A stretch of 64,000 nt of DNA, from the NCBI GenBank assembly GCA_020152595.1, contig JAIGNY010000690.1:688501-752500 (forward strand). Direction: 5' to 3'. The DNA comes from Chiridota heheva. Its lineage: Eukaryota; Echinodermata; Holothuroidea; Apodida; Chiridotidae. Under the pieces are notes generated by a model. That model ran no database searches. It was not told the DNA's origin and worked only from the letters and a program-made list of their open reading frames with translations. Position numbers and translations under genes: made by a program. This document shows positions 57,020 to 64,000 of this stretch, one piece after another (position 1 is the stretch's first letter; the number at the start of each line of letters is the position of its first letter).

Positions 57020-59790
57020 AAATCATGCTGCTCCAAACAAGATTTAACAGTCATACTAGTCAGAACAAGATTAACAGTCATGCTAGTCAGAACAAGATTA
57101 ACAGTCATGCTAGTCAGAACAAGATTAACAGTCATGCTAGTCAAAACAAGATTAACAGTCATGCTAGTCAAAACAAGATTATCAGTCATGCTAGTCGGAA
57201 CAAGATTAACAGTCATGCTGCTCAAAACAAGATTAACAGTCATGCTAGTCAGAACAAGATTAACAGTCATGCTAGTCAGAACAAGATTAACAGTCATGCT
57301 AGTCAAAACAAGATTAACAGTCATGCTGCTTAAAACAACATTAACAGTCATGCTAGTCAAAACAAGATTAACAGTCGTGCTAGTTAAAACAAGATTAACA
57401 GTCATGCTGCTCAAAACAAGATTAACAGTGACGCTAGTCAAAACAAGATTAACAGTCATGCTGCTCAAAACAAGATTAACAGTCATGCTGCTCAAAACAA
57501 GATTAACAGTCATGCTAGTCAGAACAAGATTAACAGTCATGCTAGTCAGAACAAGATTAACAGTCATGCTGCTCAAAACAAGATTAACAGTCATGCTGCT
57601 CAAAACAAGATTAACAGTCATGCTAGTCAGAACAAGATTAACAGTCATGCTAGTCAGAACAAGATTAACAGTCATGCTAGTCAAAACAAGATTAACAGTC
57701 ATGCTGCTTAAAACAACATTAACAGTCATGCTAGTCAAAACAAGATTAACAGTCGTGCTAGTTAAAACAAGATTAACAGTCATGCTGCTCAAAACAAGAT
57801 TAACAGTGACGCTAGTCAAAACAAGATTAACAGTCATGCTGCTCAAAACAAGATTAACAGTCATGCTGCTCAAAACAAGATTAACAGTCATGCTAGTCAG
57901 AACAAGATTAACAGTCATGCTAGTCAGAACAAGATTAACAGTCATGCTGCTCAAAACAAGATTAACAGTCATGCTGCTCAAAACAAGATTAACAGTCATG
58001 CTAGTCAGAACAAGATTAACAGTCATGCTAGTCAGAACAAGATTAACAGTCATGCTAGTCAAAACAAGATTAACAGTCATGCTGCTTAAAACAACATTAA
58101 CAGTCATGCTAGTCAAAACAAGATTAACAGTCGTGCTAGTTAAAACAAGATTAACAGTCATGCTGCTCAAAACAAGATTAACAGTGACGCTAGTCAAAAC
58201 AAGATTAACAGTCATGCTGCTCAAAACAAGATTAACAGTCATGCTGCTCAAAACAAGATTAACAGTCATGCTAGTCAGAACAAGATTAACAGTCATGCTA
58301 GTCAGAACAAGATTAACAGTCATGCTGCTCAAAACAAGATTAACAGTCATGCTAGTCAAAACAAGATTAACAGTCATGCTAGTCAAAACAAGATTAACAG
58401 TCATGCTAGTCAAAACAAGATTAACAGTCATGCTAGTCAGAACAAGATTAACAGTCATGCTAGTCAGAACAAGATTAACAGCCATGCTAGTCAGAACCAG
58501 ACTAACAGCCAGCTAGTCCAAACAAGATTAACAGCCAGCTAGTCAGAACAAGATTAACAGTCATGCTAGTCAGAACAAGATTAACAGTCATGCTAGTCAA
58601 AACAAGATTAACAGTCATGCTAGTCAGAACAAGATTAACAGTCATGCTAGTCAGAACAAGATTAACAGTCATGCTAGTCAGAACCAGACTAATAGTCAGG
58701 GTAATCAAAACAAGATATTAACAGTTTTGCTAATTTAAACAAGATTAACAGTCATGCTAGTCAAAACAAGATTAACAGTCATACTGCTCAAAACAAGATT
58801 AACAGTCATGCTAGTCCAAACAAGATTAACAGTCATGCTAGTCAAAACAAGATTAACAGTCATGCTAGTCCAAACAAGATTAACAGTCATGCTGCTCCAA
58901 ACAAGATTAACAGTCATGCTAGTCAAAACAAGATTAACAGTCATGCTAGTCAAAACAAGATTAACAGTCATGCTAGTCCAAACAAGATTAACAGTCATGC
59001 TAGTCAAAACAAGATTAACAGCCATGCTAGTCAAAACAAGATTAACAGCCAGCTAGTCAGAACCAGACTAATAGTCAGGGTAATCAAAACAAGATATTAA
59101 CAGTTTTGCTGATTTAAACAAGATTAACAGTCATGCTAGTCAAAACAAGATTAACAGCCAGCTAGTCAGAACAAGATTAACAGTCATGCTAGTCAGAACA
59201 AGATTAACAGTCATGCTAGTCAAAACAAGATTAACAGTCACGCTAGTCCAAACAAGATTAACAGTCATGCTAGTCAGAACAAGATTAACAGTCACGCTAG
59301 TCCAAACAAGATTAACAGTCACGCTAGTCAAAACAAGATTAACAGCCATGCTAGTCAAAACAAGATTAACAGTCACGCTAGTCAAAACAAGATTAACAGC
59401 CATGCTAGTCAAAACAAGATTAACAGTCATGCTAGTCAGAACCAGACTAACAGCCATGCTAGTCAAAACAAGATTAACAGCCATGCTAGTCAGAACCAGA
59501 CTAACAGCCATGCTAGTCCAAACAAGATTAACAGCCAGCTAGTCAGAACAAGATTAACAGTCATGCTAGTCAGAACAAGATTAACAGTCATGTTAGTCAG
59601 AACAAGAATAACAGTAATTCTAGTCAAAACTAGACTAACAGCCATGCTAGTCAGAACCAGACTAACAGCCATGCTAGTCCAAACAAGATTAACAGCCAGC
59701 TAGTCAAACCAGACTAATAGTCAGGGTAATCAAAACAAGATATTAACAGTTTTGCTGATTTAAACAAGATTAACAGTCATGCTAGATCAA
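57020..59790. repeat. 27-base minisatellite, about 100 units, with 378-base higher-order repeat
   Basis: The unit contains AACAGTCATGCTAGTCAAAA followed by CAAGATT. A rare variant (GCTGCTTAAAACAAC) recurs at 57325, 57703 and 58081, exactly 378 bases (14 units) apart, and the intervening variants repeat in the same order. Beyond 58500 the array changes character: a longer variant with AATAGTCAGGGTAATC recurs at 58691, 59070 and 59716. Plus-strand VMLVRTRLT and minus-strand NLVLTSMTV periods produce open frames near 480-495 codons, which are artefacts. Confidence 0.97.
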
Positions 59791-60806
59791 ACAAGAGAAA
59801 AAGCCCTGCTTATTAAAATTCAATTCCATTTTAACTTAAACTAATCAAAACTCTAATTTGAATTTTGACTCTGCTTTGCATGACATTCAAATCAAAACAC
59901 TGTTAAAGAGGGAATCACCTTTCTAGAAATAACTTGCTACTTGACAAGTAAATCTGATATGTAGTAGTAATGCCACTTACACAGTGGTTATTGTACAATT
60001 GCTTATTTGTGTGAAAAGTTTGACCAATCAGAAACATTGGTTTGTATTGTCTAAAGTACGATAACACTAACTGGCCTTTAACATGTCACAATTTGCATTA
60101 CACACAAGCAGAAGGATATTATGATTCAGAGAAACAAAATTATACCAGTAATACTAGTACCTATTTTTAAATCAAGTTTTAAATCAAGAATTTGTATCAT
60201 ACTTCTAAACCTTAATAATACAAGTGGTGTTTTTAAGGAACAACAGAAGTTCAGTATGCTAAATCATTAACCATCTCACATTTGCATCCATTTCAATGAT
60301 TGCATTGACAACCATGAACATTCAGAGGCAATATCTAGCTACATTAAACACTTTTATGCTTGTAAATGATGTGTTTAGAATATTGAATCATAAACTAAGG
60401 TACGATATGATTTGCAATAGTAATCTTTCTTGCCATCTTGAAAAGAGCAAACAAACCGTGATTAGTATTTCTTGTTCGCTCAACGTTGCCTTCTTATCTC
60501 TTTGAAAATCATGAATTTCATTTAAGTGTGAACTGTGAGGGGAAGAAACAGTGTACAATTCTTGAATTATTTGTCTCACATGTTGATTGAGAGATGCAAG
60601 AAGACTGCTTTGATAACTTAGAAATGAAAGAATGTAATTTCAAGGAAATGCTTTGGAATTACTTCACAATTTCATGGAAACAATTTTTACATATACATAC
60701 TACTTTGTACTTAACACTCATAGCAAAATTCCCAAAACTTACGTGCAAATTCAGATTAAAATGCCACAATAGTGAGCAAGAAAAACCATGCATTTTTTAT
60801 TTATAG
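59791..60806. other. No gene seen
   Basis: This is about 1 kb of A+T-rich sequence between the 27-base array and the candidate exon at 60807. Open frames on both strands lack recognisable domains. Confidence 0.5.
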
Positions 60807-61024
60807 GATTGATTACACTCCATGCTGTCCGAAACTTCTGTATGCTGTTGCAGGCTTTCTATGTTGTTGCGTGTCTAGGCTTTTCTGTGTTTGTTGCAGT
60901 CTTTTCTGATCTCATGGTCTTTATTAGATATTACAATCCAAGTTCTCAGATACCTGATGTCATTAACAATGTCCAGCTCACTTTCATCATGGCTTCTTTA
61001 TTGCAGACATTTTGTCAAATATAA
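60807..61024 (+). CDS. Possible terminal exon encoding a membrane segment
   Basis: A modest acceptor (TTTTTATTTATAG) precedes the segment. In phase 1 it is open for about 72 residues to a TAA at 61022. The translation includes LITLHAVRNFCMLLQAF, then VVACLGFSVFVAVFSDLMVF and, after a polar loop (RYYNPSSQIPDVINNVQ), LTFIMASLLQTFC. That would be two hydrophobic, membrane-like helices joined by a short loop. AATAAA follows at 61286-61291. An alternative phase is also open for about 35 residues, so the reading frame is not certain. The family is not recognised. Confidence 0.35.
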
Positions 61025-62525
61025 TTTGTGTGCTGTTTGAGGTAGAGTACAAAGTGTATGAAAATTTGATCATTTACTCCCTAATTAATCAAATGAAGAC
61101 AAATTTGCTGTTATAGTGAAGAAAAGTGTGTTGTTATAGTGAAGAAACATTGTTGAATAACATGGAACAAATGTATAGTTGTGTATAGATGTATAGTTTC
61201 AAATACCTACAAAAATTCACAGAGTGAATATAAAGATACTTTCAAAACAGAAAGCTAAATTTTTAATGTAAAAGTGTGGCACAATAATAAAGAGATGCAT
61301 TATTTTTTCTGTCATATAAAGATTTTTGTTCTCATATTTTTTCTTTATTTTCATTTTTTTTCATTTTTTTTTTGTTCTTTAATATTGTTTGCAGCATAAA
61401 ATTGTTGTGTTGATTTTTAAACCGGAACTTGATTTTATACACTGATTTACAAAAATTGCTTTTTTAGTTATGAAGTATAAACTGTCTATCTGTGACGTCG
61501 TATGTTCAAAGTGATGCATTTGAAATGTCAATGATACTTCCAAGTCCTTAGCTTTACCAGTTCAACTTTAAGTGTTGTTTTACAAGTGGCTAAATCTGTT
61601 CGTTTATTTTTGCCTCAATTCACAAAATGATTTCCTAATTTTGTGGTGACCCCTCTAGGGCATACGGCACATATATTATTTAGAGCAACAATATCTACTA
61701 TGTATTTTACACAACAGTCAGATAGCAGTGTACTTGATAAGTAAATATTTTGATTCTTGAACTAAACTATATTTCTTTCAAGATTTTCATGTGTAATTGC
61801 ACAGAGGGATTCAAGATATTGATCAATCGAATTAGTTCTGCTGTACAATTCATGCTTTTTCTATGGATAAATTTAAATGGAAATATCCCTGTAGAACGTT
61901 TAATATAGACCTTTCATGTAAAATTGAATTGTTGTTCATGAACCTTTATCTTCCAAATCTTTCTCAGCCATATGTGCACCCCTTGTTCACTATGTAAACA
62001 TGTGATGAGTATGATAACCAGTGTGTGCCAAAATTGGGTGAAAATCTAAGTGTAATCAAGCATGACATATTTTGACTAGTGGCATTGTAATCTGTTTTAT
62101 GCAGGCCTATTTGTATTGAACCATTTTGATAAGTTTAACCTAGAGACCAATTTCTGTTATTAGGTAATTCAATATCTGTTTGTTAAAAATGTTGAGTTAA
62201 CTGTGACAACTCCCTGTTTCCTAAAGAAATTTTTGTCTCGTTAATTGATCAGAGTGGGGTACCAGTCCACTAGGTGAAGCACCTTCTTTTTCTTCTAGAA
62301 ACCTTCATTTGCGTCAACTCTCAAACTCTAAAGGTCATGGTATTGTGCAAAGTATGTTCACTCCTCTGAAGGTGCCAATTAAATGTTGTATTATGTAAAG
62401 TTTTGTGTGTTTCACCATTATCAGCTTGAACGGTTTCAGGAGAACACCCATTACACACTTGCGTGTATTGTATAGTAAAACTTCAGAGTAGTTTTTATGA
62501 CATGAGACTTAGGAAAAGGATGATT
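61025..62525. other. No gene seen
   Basis: This is about 1.5 kb, A+T-rich, with a T-run near 61340-61375. If the exon at 60807 is real, the first ~280 bases are its 3' untranslated region. Confidence 0.45.
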
Positions 62526-62795
62526 GTGTCGAAGTGGGCTGAAGAAGTTTGTGTTGCAGTCGGCTGAAGAAGTTTGTGTCGCAGTCGGCTGAAGAAATTT
62601 GTGTCGCAGTCGGCTGTAGAAATTTGCATCGCACTCAGCTGAAGAAATTTGTGTCGCAGTCGGCTGTAGAAATTTGTGTCGCAGTCTGTTGTAGAAATTT
62701 ATGTCGCAGTGGGCTAAAGAAATTTGTGTCGCAGTCGGTTGAAGAATTTGTGTCGCAGTCGGCTGAAGAATTTGATGTCGCAGTCGAGTGATGAA
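62526..62795. repeat. 25-base minisatellite, about 11 units
   Basis: The unit contains GTGTCGCAGTCGGCTGAAGA, with GTAGAA and GGTTGAAGAA variants; the last units are 24 bases. CpG dinucleotides are retained in most units, unusual for this A+T-rich window. Confidence 0.93.
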
Positions 62796-63317
62796 ATTGA
62801 TTTACAAAAGTGGGTCCATCTACAGCAAAACCTCTAACAAGAGACTATATGATTCGTGCATGTCACATTAGAGTTTCACACAGATTGCATCTTTGAAATG
62901 AAATACACAAATTCACAAACTCATCCTGCATTTGTCAAATATCATCGCTTAAAAATTGACTGCTCTAGTTTTCCAAAGGTTTATATCACCCTTTTTCCCT
63001 TTACATGGAAAAACACTGGATATTTAATTTGTAGATGAAGAGATCTGTTTGCATATTTCATTTGCAGAAGTATGTTATCTGTCATTCTAAGAAGATGGAA
63101 ATAGGTTATTGCTTGATCTTGAAGATCTTGGCTTGATCGCATGGAGTCTGATCAATTTTGATCATATCTGTTCTATTCATATACTATCTTGTGCAACATC
63201 TCCATCACATATGCAATACGTTTTGTATTACATTTGTAGTACTAAAGATCCATATCTCATATCAAAACAGTATCTGAAGTAAAAGGTTGAGCAGAGATAC
63301 TTAGAGGATGGATTGGG
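62796..63317. other. No gene seen
   Basis: The stretch is A+T-rich sequence between two arrays. A 60-codon open frame at 62856-63038 has no recognised domain. Confidence 0.5.
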
Positions 63318-64000
63318 ATACAAAGTTGATGGGTTGATGTGGAAAGTTGATGGGTTGATGTGGAAAGTTGATGGGCTGATGTGGAAAGTTGATGGGTTGA
63401 TGTTCAAAGTTGATGGGTTGATGTGGAAAGTTGATGGGTTGATGTTCAAAGTTGATGGGTTGATGTGGAAAGTTGATGGGTTGATGTGGAAAGTTGATGG
63501 GTTGATGTTCAAAGTTGATGGGCTGATGTGGAAAGTTGATGGGTTGATGTTCAAAGTTGATGGGTTGATGTGGAAAGTTGATGGGTTGATGTGGAAAGTT
63601 GATGGGTTGATGTTCAAAGTTGATGGGCTGATGTGGAAAGTTGATGGGCTGTTGTGGAAAGTTGATGGGTTGATGTTCAAAGTTGATGGGTTGATGTTCA
63701 AAGTTGATGGGTTGATGTTCAAAGTTGATGGGTTGATGTGGAAAGTTGATGGGTTGATGTGGAAAGTTGATGGGCTGATGTGGAAAGTTGATGGGTTGAT
63801 GTGGAAAGTTGATGGGCTGATGTGGAAAGTTGATGGGTTGATGTGGAAAGTTGATGGGTTGATGTTCAAAGTTGATGGGTTGATGTGGAAAGTTGATGGG
63901 TTGATGTGGAAAGTTGATGGGTTGATGTTCAAAGTTGATGGGTTGATGTGGAAAGTTGATGGGTTGATGTGGAAAGTTGATGGGTTGATGTTCAAAGTTG
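63318..64000. repeat. 21-base minisatellite running off the window
   Basis: The unit is GATGGGTTGATGTGGAAAGT plus T, in two main types: TGTGGAAAGTT and TGTTCAAAGTT. The two types alternate in recurring short patterns (two GGAAA then one TTCAAA), an incipient 63-base higher order, best seen at 63850-64000. At least 32 units lie inside the window, and the array continues beyond it. Confidence 0.95.

Noticed and set aside
56998-58516. Open frames of about 480-495 codons on both strands
   Set aside because: Products of the 27-base array; both strands are equally open and only periodic peptides result.

Overview
This is eukaryotic DNA, most likely from a marine invertebrate animal. It is A+T-rich and gene-poor, and full of transposon relics and short tandem repeats. 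A THAP-type zinc-finger exon, a CR1/L2-like LINE, a RNase H-bearing LINE, a tRNA-derived SINE and several MITE-like families all point to an animal. An echinoderm or other deuterostome is my guess, not a demonstration. No prokaryotic gene, operon, CRISPR array or virus is visible. Nearly every long open frame here is a by-product of a tandem repeat or a decayed transposon.

Host gene content is slight. The best candidate is the first coding exon of a THAP-domain gene (55213-55389, + strand). It has a CRE and a YY1-like site just upstream and a good splice donor, but carries a one-base frameshift. Two possible terminal exons with poly(A) signals (54708-54851 and 60807-61024) and one possible 75-base internal exon (32779-32853) are weaker calls.

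Mobile elements are named here by family. L is a non-LTR retrotransposon with RT and RNase H (1-636, 12900-15290, 16968-17385, 21421-23396). H is a roughly 1.04-kb hAT-like non-autonomous element with 8-base target duplications (2706, 5971, 19356, 26633, and one copy split by an L insertion at 20808-23691). P is a TTAA-flanked, piggyBac-like element of about 1 kb (11258, 18125), with 101-base derivatives paired in a composite at 35586-35929. F is a long-terminal-inverted-repeat foldback element of about 570 bases (5696, 10686, 12275, 32084, 34110, 35145, 42057, 51359). G is a relative or analogue of F (28559). M is a 370-380-base MITE (24206, 53403). R1 is a CAGACCCCTA-ended element (25187, 52704, partial at 31052). 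Many are nested: H in F, P in F, L in H, and a small element in L.

Tandem repeats form nearly thirty arrays and, from summed coordinates, a little over a quarter of the window. The largest are the 36-base and 21-base arrays (7966-10675), the 15-base array (39289-42004), the ~93-base G-rich array (46650-48945), the 27-base array with a 378-base higher-order period (57020-59790), and a 21-base array running off the right edge. Several arrays abut or lie inside F, G or R elements, which suggests that transposon ends seeded some of them.

The strongest unusual signals are these: a composite TTAA element with a GC-rich cargo, a tRNA-like Pol III promoter inside the P family, amplification of terminal sequence in F and G, and higher-order organisation in short-unit minisatellites.
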